Shown here: piece by piece, positions 1 through 5,662 of the stretch
Layout: every line of letters starts with the position of its first letter
Numbering within the stretch: position 1 is the first letter of the stretch
Origin: Myxococcales bacterium
Lineage (GTDB): Bacteria > Myxococcota > Myxococcia > Myxococcales > Anaeromyxobacteraceae
Reading direction: 5' to 3'
Length of the DNA: 5,662 bases
Assembly (NCBI GenBank): GCA_021784995.1
Contig: JAJYHA010000045.1
Coordinates: forward strand, 1-5,662
Made by a program: the position numbers and the translations under genes
Notes under the pieces: generated by a model
Told to the model about the DNA's origin: nothing
What the model saw: the letters and a program-made list of their open reading frames with translations, nothing else
The model's database searches: none

Positions 1-749
1 ATGACGAGCTTGCCGTCGCGGGTGACGTGGTAGTGGTTCATCGCGCCCGCCTCCTCGATGTACCTGTCGGTCGTGTCGAGGAAGAGGACCTGCGAGGCGC
101 CCAGCCCGTGCGCGACCTCCCCGGCCATGAGCGACGCGGCGTAGTTCCCGCCCGTCTTGCTGGCGCCCGTCCCGCCCGGCGCGGCGCGGTGGAAGCGTTT
201 GGTGACCAGCAGCTTGATCGGCTCCGTGAAGCCGGCCGGGTAGTAGGGGCCGCTCGGCGAGAGGAAGACGCAGAAGAGGTAGCGGTTCGACGGCTTCACG
301 CCGAGCGAGTCCTGCGTCCCGAACATGAACGGACGGATGTAGAGCGAGGCGCCCTCCTGCTCCGGGAACCAGAGCCGCTCGACGTCGAGCAGCGCCAGGA
401 TGGCCTGGATCTGCGCCTCCGGCGGGATGGTGGGCATGCACATGCCCTGTGCCGAGCGGTTCAGGCGCGCGGCGTTCTTGTCGATGCGGAACGCGTAGAT
501 CTCGCCGTCGTCGTGCTTGAAGGCCTTGGCGCCCTCGAAGATCTCCTGGCTGTAGTGGAGCACCACCGCGCCCGGATCGAGCTGGAACGGTCGGTAGGGG
601 ACGATGCGCGGGTCGTGCCAGGCGCCGTCGTGCCACTCCATGAGGAACATGTGGTCGGTCCGGAGCTGGCCGAACGGGAGCGGCTCCCGGGGGCGGAACG
701 GCTCGGAGCGACGGGAGGCGGTGGGCTCGAGGTCGTAGCGGATGTTCAT
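1..749 (-). CDS. ilvE: Branched-chain amino acid aminotransferase, C-terminus missing (window edge)
   Basis: Class IV (fold-type IV) PLP enzyme that interconverts leucine, isoleucine or valine with their 2-oxo acids using 2-oxoglutarate/glutamate, in the cytoplasm; it is the last step of branched-chain amino acid synthesis. The 249 complete residues visible match the long (eukaryote-like, about 350-370 aa) BCAT type. An N-terminal region leads to HYSQEIFEGAKAF (65-77), then YIRPFMFGTQDSLGV (137-151), the PLP-lysine motif GGTGASKTGGNYAASL with K198 as the Schiff-base lysine, and IEEAGAMN (231-238), the segment contacting cofactor and substrate. The C-terminal third lies outside the window. The ATG at 749 is preceded by GAGAGG (765-760) with a 10-nt spacer. 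It starts 69 bp after the barrel gene's stop on the same strand; a weak promoter-like pair (TTGCGT 812-807, CGATAT 788-783) lies in that gap, so read-through and independent transcription are both possible. The family call is firm; substrate range within class IV is inferred. Confidence 0.95.
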   Translation of the reverse strand, partial: MNIRYDLEPTASRRSEPFRPREPLPFGQLRTDHMFLMEWHDGAWHDPRIVPYRPFQLDPGAVVLHYSQEIFEGAKAFKHDDGEIYAFRIDKNAARLNRSAQGMCMPTIPPEAQIQAILALLDVERLWFPEQEGASLYIRPFMFGTQDSLGVKPSNRYLFCVFLSPSGPYYPAGFTEPIKLLVTKRFHRAAPGGTGASKTGGNYAASLMAGEVAHGLGASQVLFLDTTDRYIEEAGAMNHYHVTRDGKLV

Positions 750-818
750 GGCGTCGTTGCCTCTCGGAGGGCGACCGGGAGGATATCGCGCACCGGGGCC
801 CTCTCCACGCAACTTCTA

Positions 819-1868
819 TCACCGGCCGCGCCCGTCGGGGAGGAAGGCCGGCGTTTCGGCCCCACGGGCCGACAACCTGTCGGTCACCTCGACGCCGACG
901 AGGGCGCGCCACTCGGGGGCCCCGAACTGCGCGTGCAACCCGCCGCCCGCCGCCAGCTTGAACCGGACACGTGGCCCATCCCCGGTCGGCTCGAAGCGTG
1001 CGCCGAGAAGACCCTCGAGCGCGGTCGCGTCGCCGGCGAGGAAGGCGCGGAATGCGGTCGCACCCTGGATCTCCGGACCCACGGTCGCCGTCCAGGCGTC
1101 GCCGAGCGCGACCTCACGCCCGGCGGCCGCGCCGAAGAGAAGCTCGCTTCCCCGAGGGCCGCCTGGAACCGGCGTGTCGTCGAGGGGCCGGACGTGGACG
1201 CCCACCTGCCCGGCGTACGAGAACGAACCGAGGTCGCCGCCGAGAAGGGCGCGGATCATGGCGCGATACGTCCCGTCCGTCACGTAGTCGGCGCGATCCC
1301 CGGAGGGGATGAAGAGCTGCGCGCTCACGCCCGCGCGGAAGGGATCGTGCGCACCGCCGACCAGGCGCACGTCGATGCCGATGCGGGGGTCGGAGACGAG
1401 GTCGGGAGCCCGCCCGAGGTCGAGCGCAGGCGCCGTGAAGGGGTACGCCCCCACGGCGCCGCTCGTTCCCGCCGCGTAGACGGGGGCGGGCAGGTCGAGA
1501 GAGAGACGGTACCGGTCGTACGTCGCGGCCAGGCTGAAGAACACGTACGCTTGGTCTTGCACCACGGCCAGGGGCGGTGCGCCGCCCGGGCGGGACACCG
1601 TGAGCGAGCGGTGCGCCTGGTCGCCCGAGAGTCCCGCCGCGACCGCGGGTCCCCCATCCATGGCGAGATCGTCCATGAGGAACCAGCCGGCCCCGGCCGG
1701 CGAGGGGTACGTTCGCTCGACCGCGAACCCCTGCGGCCGGACCTGCGCCCAGGCCTCCGATGGAGCGGCGAGCGCGGCGAGGAGCAGCGCGCACGCAGTC
1801 GCGGACGGCACGCCGGCCGGCCGCCGGCGCGTGGCGCGCTGCCGTGCCCCGCGCTCAGAACTGGGCAT
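819..1868 (-). CDS. Outer-membrane beta-barrel protein, OmpA-like N-terminal barrel without an OmpA domain
   Basis: Predicted secreted 349-aa outer-membrane protein of unknown substrate. An Arg-rich n-region (RRR, 14-16) and hydrophobic stretch 23-35 end in AWA-Q, giving a likely signal peptidase I site after residue 41. The rest is built of alternating hydrophobic/polar strands with Gly-rich turns, e.g. YVFFSLAATYDRYRLSLDLP (108-127), IGIDVRLVGG (163-172), AGVSAQLFIPSGDR (179-192) and SELLFGAAAG (241-250). The order of these blocks resembles the N-terminal barrel of myxobacterial OmpA/MotB-type proteins, which normally continue into calcium-binding repeats and a peptidoglycan-binding OmpA domain. 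Here the frame stops soon after the last strand (TGA 821-819) and only 69 bp separate it from the next gene, so the anchor domain is absent. The ATG overlaps the porin gene's end by 14 bp, implying co-transcription and perhaps translational coupling; no strong ribosome binding site is visible. A GTG at codon 20 is a less likely start because it would remove the charged n-region. Confidence is high for a barrel, low for a specific role. Confidence 0.8.
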   Translation of the reverse strand: MPSSERGARQRATRRRPAGVPSATACALLLAALAAPSEAWAQVRPQGFAVERTYPSPAGAGWFLMDDLAMDGGPAVAAGLSGDQAHRSLTVSRPGGAPPLAVVQDQAYVFFSLAATYDRYRLSLDLPAPVYAAGTSGAVGAYPFTAPALDLGRAPDLVSDPRIGIDVRLVGGAHDPFRAGVSAQLFIPSGDRADYVTDGTYRAMIRALLGGDLGSFSYAGQVGVHVRPLDDTPVPGGPRGSELLFGAAAGREVALGDAWTATVGPEIQGATAFRAFLAGDATALEGLLGARFEPTGDGPRVRFKLAAGGGLHAQFGAPEWRALVGVEVTDRLSARGAETPAFLPDGRGR

Positions 1869-3408
1869 GGAACCGTAGCCCGAAGATGTCCACCGGCCCG
1901 CGGTCCGCGTTGAACGCCGGGTTGAGGATGTGCTGGTAGTCCGCCGAGACCCACACCGCGGGCACCACGTTCACGCCGTAGAAGACCTCGAACACCGTCT
2001 CCGCCGCCGGGTGGATGGTCCCGTCGCCGATGAAGCCGTCGACGCCTCCCAGCCGCAGGTACTCGGCGTGCGCCGAGGAGATCCAGCCCAGGTTGACGCC
2101 GGCGCCCGTCACGTCGGAAGGGCGCGACCAGGACGCGCCCCGGGCCAGCGCGCCGAAGGAGAGCGAACGATCGGTCGCGGTGTAGGCGTCCACCTCGGTC
2201 TGGCCGTCGGCGACCATGCCGCGGAAGAAGATGCCGATGTCGTCCGTCACGTGCTGCTCCAGGCTGAGACCGATCCCCTCCTTCACGTTCGAGCGCCGCA
2301 CCCAGCAGAGGTCGGGCGCGCCGGCGTTCTGCGACCCGTAGTTGAAGCCCTGGCAGGCGGCGGCGTTCCTGGCGGGGTCCGCCCGGAAGGCCGCGATGGC
2401 GTCGCTGAACCGGCCCATGTCCTCGCGGTTGCGGAAGGCGAGGATCCGGACGGCGCCTGCCCGGCCCAGGAGGCGGTGATCGTGCTCGAGCTCGATCTGG
2501 TCGCCGTACTGGCGCGTGAGGTCGAAGTCGACCGCGAGCTGGTTCGGGTGCTGCGGCGCCGTGATCCGGGCGGCGCGGACCACCCAGTCGTCCCAGTAGA
2601 GCTCGGCGACGCCTCCCCACGAGTAGCCGCGGGCGTCCGAGGCGAAGTCGTACGCGCCGTAGGTCATGAAGGCCAGGCTGAAGAACTCCTGGCGCAGGTC
2701 GCTCGCGAAGGCGTTCTTGTCGAAGAAGTCGAGGATGCTGAAGTTGCCGACCGTCAGGACGAGCCGGCGGCGGGACGTGGAGCCGCCGAGCTGGAGCGGG
2801 GCCGACTCCCGGGCCGTGCGCTCGCCTCCCAGCTCGAAGGTCTGCGAGATGTAGGCGCGCGAGCGATAGATCTGCGGCGTCGCCTCCCCGCCCTTCTGCA
2901 GCTCGAAGTTCTGGATGGCGGCGCCGAGCCCCTTCAGGTTCGAGAGCGGCCGCTCCGCGATCACCTCGGGCACGAGGTAGGCCTCGGCGCCGGTCCAGAG
3001 CCGTGCCCCCAGGTACAGGGTGGCGGTCCCGGTGAAGCTGCGCTCGGCTCCGGGGAGGAGCGAGCCGTTGCTGCCGCCGAGGTTGGTGTAAGGAGCGGGG
3101 AAGGGGAGCTTCCAGCTCGAGATGTAGGTGAACTGGCCGTAGGCGTTCCAGCGCTCGTCCTGGAGGTCGTGCAGCCCGTGCGCCGCCAGCAGCCCCATCG
3201 CGGTGGGCTGCTCTCCCGGTGCGGACGCCGGCGCGGCGTCCTGGGCCGCCGTGAGCGCGGGCTCGCCCAGGAGGGCCGCGAGCGCTCCGGCACCGAGCAG
3301 GGCGACGGCCGCCACGGGTCGCCGCCGGCGCGGCCGCCGAGGGACGGCCTGGCGTCGCGCGGCGAGCGTCGTGGCAGCTGGAGCGCTGGCTGGGAGCGGG
3401 AGGAGCAA
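1855..3408 (-). CDS. OprB-family carbohydrate-selective porin
   Basis: Predicted outer-membrane porin for passive entry of sugars or similar small polar solutes (OprB family). The 517-aa product has an Arg-rich n-region (RRPRRRR, 24-30), a hydrophobic segment 32-48 and a probable signal cleavage around 55-58. Family-like blocks follow: WNAYGQFTYISSWK (87-100), LLPGAERSFTGTATLYLGAR (117-136), PQIYRSRAYISQTFELGG (178-195), VGNFSILDFFDKNAFASD (220-237), FMTYGAYDFASDARGYSWG (247-265), YGDQIELEH (301-309) and YQHILNPAFNADRGPVDIFG (491-510). It ends in FHAQF, the aromatic C-terminal beta-signal read by the BAM machinery. The chosen start is TTG at 3408, 12 codons downstream of an in-frame TGA, with AAAGG only 4 nt upstream; no ATG occurs before Met71. 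A GTG at codon 32 would remove the basic n-region, so TTG is preferred, with moderate certainty. A consensus-like promoter lies about 180 bp upstream. The solute cannot be read from sequence; OprB relatives are not all sugar-specific. Confidence 0.9.
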   Translation of the reverse strand: MLLPLPASAPAATTLAARRQAVPRRPRRRRPVAAVALLGAGALAALLGEPALTAAQDAAPASAPGEQPTAMGLLAAHGLHDLQDERWNAYGQFTYISSWKLPFPAPYTNLGGSNGSLLPGAERSFTGTATLYLGARLWTGAEAYLVPEVIAERPLSNLKGLGAAIQNFELQKGGEATPQIYRSRAYISQTFELGGERTARESAPLQLGGSTSRRRLVLTVGNFSILDFFDKNAFASDLRQEFFSLAFMTYGAYDFASDARGYSWGGVAELYWDDWVVRAARITAPQHPNQLAVDFDLTRQYGDQIELEHDHRLLGRAGAVRILAFRNREDMGRFSDAIAAFRADPARNAAACQGFNYGSQNAGAPDLCWVRRSNVKEGIGLSLEQHVTDDIGIFFRGMVADGQTEVDAYTATDRSLSFGALARGASWSRPSDVTGAGVNLGWISSAHAEYLRLGGVDGFIGDGTIHPAAETVFEVFYGVNVVPAVWVSADYQHILNPAFNADRGPVDIFGLRFHAQF

Positions 3409-3454
3409 GGCGCCTTTCGGTGCGAAGGCCCGCCCCTCGCGGCGTCAGGGACGT

Positions 3455-3470
3455 CGGCCCGCAGGGGCCG
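3455..3470 (-). other. GC hairpin in presumed porin mRNA leader
   Basis: CGGCCC at 3455-3460 pairs perfectly with GGGCCG at 3465-3470 around a 4-nt loop. It is followed directly (sharing two bases) by the odd palindrome CGGGACCGTCCCG at 3469-3481. Both lie 47-73 bp upstream of the porin start and within its presumed 5' leader. They could be an operator or a leader structure, but in DNA this GC-rich short perfect stems also arise by chance. No T-tract follows, so it is not a standard intrinsic terminator. Confidence 0.25.
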
Positions 3471-3585
3471 GGACCGTCCCGTGTGCGCGGATCGAGGCGC
3501 GAGCGCGACGTGCTGGAGCTGGAGGTTCCATCGAGGCTCGTCCGGATCGGTTCCCGGTCGAGGCGCCACGCCGGACCGGCAGGGC

Positions 3586-3614
3586 CTTGTACGAACGCGG
3601 GGTGCTGCCGTCAA
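3586..3614 (-). promoter_or_regulatory. Sigma-70-type promoter for the porin/barrel operon
   Basis: On the minus strand TTGACG (3614-3609; 5 of 6 matches to the -35 consensus) is separated by exactly 17 bp from TACAAG (3591-3586; 4 of 6 matches to the -10 consensus). This pair stands out in an otherwise GC-dominated intergenic region. Transcription would begin near 3579 and give a leader of about 170 nt before the TTG start of the porin gene. The position between divergent genes and the correct orientation support it; it has not been tested and the leader is long for a simple housekeeping promoter. Confidence 0.5.
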
Positions 3615-3691
3615 GCGCGGCGAGCAGGTGGCCCCGCGCTTCTGGGCGGCCAGGGCTCCGGGTGGGGCTGGAACGGGCCGCACGGCGCGCT

Positions 3692-4780
3692 ATGCTTCAC
3701 GCCCTGACCGTGCTCTCACGACCGCCTCCGGCATTGCGCGGGATGGCCGCTGCGCTCCTGTTGACGGTGGCGCCGCTGGCCGGAGGCGCCGTCGCGGCGG
3801 AGGCAGCGGTCGGGCCCGCCCGCGCGGCTCCCGGCGCGGCGCGCTTCGTCGACACCCACGCCCACCTCGACGCGACCCGCCCGGCGGAGGCGGTCCAGGG
3901 TGCGCTCCGCCGGATGCCGGACGAGGGCGCCACCCGGATCCTCTTCATGCCGCCCCCCTTCACGCGCGACGACCGGGAGCGGTACGAGGCCGAGGTCCTG
4001 CTCTCCGCCGTGCGAGGCCACGCGGGCCAGCTGGGCGCGCTGGGGGGAGGTGGCTCGCTGAACCCGATGATCCACGAAGCCGTGCGGACCGGCGCCGTCG
4101 GCCCCGACCTCCTCCGGCGCTTCCGGCAGCGCGCGGAGCAGCTGCTCCGGGAGGGTGCGGTCGGCTTCGGGGAGATGGCGGCGGAGCACTTCCAGGGCGC
4201 CACGCCCTACCAGTCGGCGCCGCCCGACCACCCGCTCTTCCTGCTCCTGGCCGAGATCGCCGGCGACCACGGCGTGCCCATCGTCCTGCACATGGAGGCC
4301 GTCCCCCGTGCGATGCCCCCGCCGGCCGGGGTGACGATGCCGTCGGGGGTCCGCGAGCTGCGGCCCAACGTCGAGGCCCTCGAGCGGCTGCTGGCGCACG
4401 ATCCGCGGGCGCGGATCATCTGGGCCCACGCCGGCTGGGACGCCACCGGCGCGCGCACGCCCGACCTGTGCCGGCGCCTCCTCATCGCGCACCCGAACCT
4501 CTACATGGATCTCAAGGTCGATCCCTCGAGCCCCGGCAGGAACCCGCTGCTCACCGGCGGCGGGAGCGGCCCGGTGGATCCGGCGTGGCTCCAGCTCCTG
4601 CGCGAGTTCCCGGACCGCTTCGTGGTAGGGACGGACCAGCACTACCCCGAGCCGAGGGCGGCCACGCAGCGCTGGCAGGCCGTGGCCCATCTGCTCGAGG
4701 CGCTCCCCGCTTCCCTGCGGGAGCGGATCGCCTTCCAGAACCCGTCACGCCTCTATCCACCGCCCCCCCCGGGGCGGTGA
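3692..4780 (+). CDS. Exported metal-dependent amidohydrolase (Amidohydro_2 / ACMSD-like)
   Basis: Predicted TIM-barrel metal-dependent hydrolase or decarboxylase of the amidohydrolase superfamily, 362 aa, a usual length for the family. Visible metal and catalytic motifs in order are DTHAHLD (54-60, HxH with H56/H58 after strand 1), GFGEMAAEH (158-166), IVLHME (197-202, H200), IIWAHAGWD (242-250, H246) and VVGTDQHY (311-318, D315). The pattern of HxH, His, His and Asp fits the mononuclear-zinc ACMSD-like group. Before the domain there is a signal-peptide-like region (hydrophobic 18-36, Ala-rich cleavage zone near 36-38), so it probably acts in the periplasm or as a lipid-free secreted enzyme. 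ATG 3692 is chosen because it keeps Arg10 and Arg16 in the n-region; ATG 3743 and GTG 3710 are alternatives, and none has a clear ribosome binding site. The MmgE/PrpD gene follows after 49 bp on the same strand, suggesting an operon. The substrate is unknown. Confidence 0.85.
   Translation: MLHALTVLSRPPPALRGMAAALLLTVAPLAGGAVAAEAAVGPARAAPGAARFVDTHAHLDATRPAEAVQGALRRMPDEGATRILFMPPPFTRDDRERYEAEVLLSAVRGHAGQLGALGGGGSLNPMIHEAVRTGAVGPDLLRRFRQRAEQLLREGAVGFGEMAAEHFQGATPYQSAPPDHPLFLLLAEIAGDHGVPIVLHMEAVPRAMPPPAGVTMPSGVRELRPNVEALERLLAHDPRARIIWAHAGWDATGARTPDLCRRLLIAHPNLYMDLKVDPSSPGRNPLLTGGGSGPVDPAWLQLLREFPDRFVVGTDQHYPEPRAATQRWQAVAHLLEALPASLRERIAFQNPSRLYPPPPPGR
4758..4779 (+). other. Perfect hairpin across the hydrolase stop codon
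   Basis: CACCGCCCC (4758-4766) and GGGGCGGTG (4771-4779) form a perfect 9-bp stem with a CCCC loop; the stem includes the first two bases of the TGA stop. No T-run follows, so it is not a canonical intrinsic terminator. A transcript stability or partial-attenuation element between the two plus-strand genes is possible. The same bases encode the proline tail of the hydrolase, so it may simply reflect GC-rich coding sequence. The run of eight C at 4763-4770 is also a spot where sequencing indels could alter the C-terminus. Confidence 0.4.
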
Positions 4781-4817
4781 GGCGGCCCCGCCGCAGGAGG
4801 CGCCATCCCGACCGTAC

Positions 4818-4822
4818 GGAGG
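4818..4822 (+). promoter_or_regulatory. Shine-Dalgarno site of the MmgE/PrpD gene
   Basis: GGAGG sits 7 nt before the ATG at 4830. It is the strongest ribosome binding site in the window and fixes the start used for the Tat-signal protein. A second AGGAGG-like stretch at 4795-4800 has no start codon at a suitable distance. Confidence 0.8.
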
Positions 4823-4829
4823 TGCACCG

Positions 4830-5662
4830 ATGAACCGCCGCGACTTCTGCAAGTCCTCCCTGCTGGCCGCCGGTGCCGCCGTGGGTAGCCCGGGCGCCGC
4901 GGCCGGCGCGCCCCCGCCCGCCGCGGCTGCGCCGCGCGGAGAGGGGGCGCCTTCCCCGGAGGTCACGCGCCAGGTCTGCGAGTTCGTGCTGAAGACCCGC
5001 CCCGAGGACGTCCCCGCCGAGGTCGTCGCGCTGGGGAAGAAGTCGATGCTCGACGGCCTCGGCCTCGCGCTGGCCGGGTCGGTCTCCACCCTCGCGCCGC
5101 TGCTGGGGAAGTACCTTCAAACCGGCGTCGCCAGCGTCGGAAGGAGCTCCGTGCTCGGCACCGGTGTCAAGGTGGCGCCACGCTTCGCGGCCTTCGTGAA
5201 CGGCTGCTTCGTCCACGCCGACGACTACGACGACACGCAGCTCGCGGTCGCCCCCGACCGCGTCTACGGCCTGCTGACCCACCCCACGGCGCCGGCGCTC
5301 CCTCCCGCCCTCGCGCTGTGCGAGGAGGACGGCCGCTCCGGGCTGGACCTGCTGACCGCTTACAACGTGGGCGTCGAGGTCGAGTGCAAGATCGCCGAGG
5401 CCATCGCGCCGCGGCACTACGGGGACGGCTTCCACACCACGGGCACGGTCGGGTCGTTCGGCAGCGCGGCGGCCTGCGTCTGGCTCCGTCGCCTCGACGT
5501 GAGGAGCGCGGCCTTCGCGCTGGGCGTCGCGGCCGCCGAGGCGGGCGGCCTGCGCGAGAACTTCGGGTCGATGACCAAGCCCTTCCACGCCGGCCACGCC
5601 GCGGAGGCGGGCGTGGTCGCGGCCGACCTCGCGGCGCTGGGCTGGACGGCGGCCCCCAACAT
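4830..5662 (+). CDS. MmgE/PrpD-family protein with Tat-type signal, C-terminus missing (window edge)
   Basis: Member of the family that includes 2-methylcitrate dehydratase (PrpD), cis-aconitate decarboxylase and iminodisuccinate epimerase; the exact reaction here is unknown. The visible 277 residues contain the family landmarks: KKSMLDGLGLALAGS (70-84), FVNGCFVHADDYDDTQ (122-137), LTHPTAPALPPALAL (149-163), GVEVECKIAEAI (181-192), HYGDGFHTTGTVGSFGSAAA (196-215) and NFGSMTKPFHAGHAAEAGV (244-262). By analogy with cis-aconitate decarboxylase, the DD at 134-135, H151, H202 and K250 occupy active-site positions and are kept. The N-terminus NRRDFCKSSLLAAGAAVG (2-19) is a twin-arginine (RRxFxK) signal followed by an Ala/Pro/Gly linker to about 40, implying folded export to the periplasm. 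The start is set by GGAGG 7 nt upstream. It lies 49 bp after the hydrolase gene, probably in one operon. The C-terminal part lies beyond the window. The family is certain; the Tat reading is strong by motif only. Confidence 0.93.
   Translation, partial: MNRRDFCKSSLLAAGAAVGSPGAAAGAPPPAAAAPRGEGAPSPEVTRQVCEFVLKTRPEDVPAEVVALGKKSMLDGLGLALAGSVSTLAPLLGKYLQTGVASVGRSSVLGTGVKVAPRFAAFVNGCFVHADDYDDTQLAVAPDRVYGLLTHPTAPALPPALALCEEDGRSGLDLLTAYNVGVEVECKIAEAIAPRHYGDGFHTTGTVGSFGSAAACVWLRRLDVRSAAFALGVAAAEAGGLRENFGSMTKPFHAGHAAEAGVVAADLAALGWTAAPN

Noticed and set aside
783..812. TTGCGT-18-CGATAT as an independent ilvE promoter
   Set aside because: Correct orientation and spacing, but both hexamers are weak matches; kept only as a note in the ilvE entry.
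27..1913. A 628-codon open frame on the plus strand over ilvE and the barrel gene
   Set aside because: It is antisense to the convincing aminotransferase and barrel proteins and has composition typical of GC-rich shadow frames.
3203..3691. N-terminal extension of the hydrolase upstream of ATG 3692
   Set aside because: The extension overlaps the porin coding region antisense, is Ala/Arg-rich without domain features, and would bury the signal-peptide-like segment inside the protein.
3668..3696. CTGGAA-17-TATGCT as a plus-strand promoter for the hydrolase
   Set aside because: The -35 part matches only 3 of 6 positions and the -10 overlaps the preferred ATG. It would become relevant only if the real start is ATG 3743.
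1930..4833. A 967-codon open frame on the plus strand across the porin gene and beyond
   Set aside because: It runs antisense to a clear OprB porin and in another frame through the hydrolase; the product is Arg/Gly/Pro-rich low-complexity with no recognisable domain, typical of shadow frames in high-GC DNA.
4551..5597. A 348-codon open frame on the minus strand over the MmgE/PrpD gene
   Set aside because: The opposite strand encodes family motifs of MmgE/PrpD over the same interval; the minus-strand product is charged low-complexity sequence without known features.
1..5662. CRISPR arrays, tRNA/rRNA genes, insertion sequences, toxin-antitoxin or phage genes
   Set aside because: No repeat-spacer pattern, no tRNA-like fold with T-loop sequence, no transposase or terminal inverted repeats, and no unexplained gene-sized gap was seen on reading both strands.

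Overview
The window is a very GC-rich stretch of bacterial DNA and is gene-dense. Gram-negative character is clear from two outer-membrane beta-barrel proteins. The style of these barrels resembles Myxococcota (for example Anaeromyxobacter or other myxobacteria): an OprB-type carbohydrate porin ending in an aromatic beta-signal, and a barrel resembling the N-terminal half of myxobacterial OmpA-like proteins. That taxonomic placement is inferred from remembered family resemblance and composition, not from a search.

Layout. Five protein genes lie in two divergent groups. On the minus strand, read right to left, are an OprB-family carbohydrate porin (3408-1855), a barrel-only OmpA-like outer-membrane protein that overlaps the porin by 14 bp (1868-819), and a class IV branched-chain amino acid aminotransferase cut off by the left edge (749-1). 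On the plus strand, left to right, are an exported ACMSD-like/Amidohydro_2 metal-dependent hydrolase (3692-4780) and a Tat-signal-bearing MmgE/PrpD-family protein cut off by the right edge (4830-5662). The 283-bp divergent intergenic region holds a good sigma-70-type promoter facing the porin (TTGACG, 17 bp, TACAAG) and a GC-rich hairpin in the presumed porin leader. A perfect 9-bp hairpin straddles the hydrolase stop codon.

How they may work together. The two barrel genes almost certainly form one transcription unit, and ilvE may be read through from it or may have its own start. The two plus-strand genes look like an operon of exported enzymes. A porin for small polar solutes divergent from two enzymes that both carry export signals suggests, by inference only, a small module for uptake and periplasmic conversion of an organic acid or related compound. 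No mobile element, CRISPR array, tRNA or rRNA was seen. Most of the window is ordinary metabolic and envelope gene content. The least routine item is the Tat-type signal on an MmgE/PrpD protein, a family usually regarded as cytosolic.
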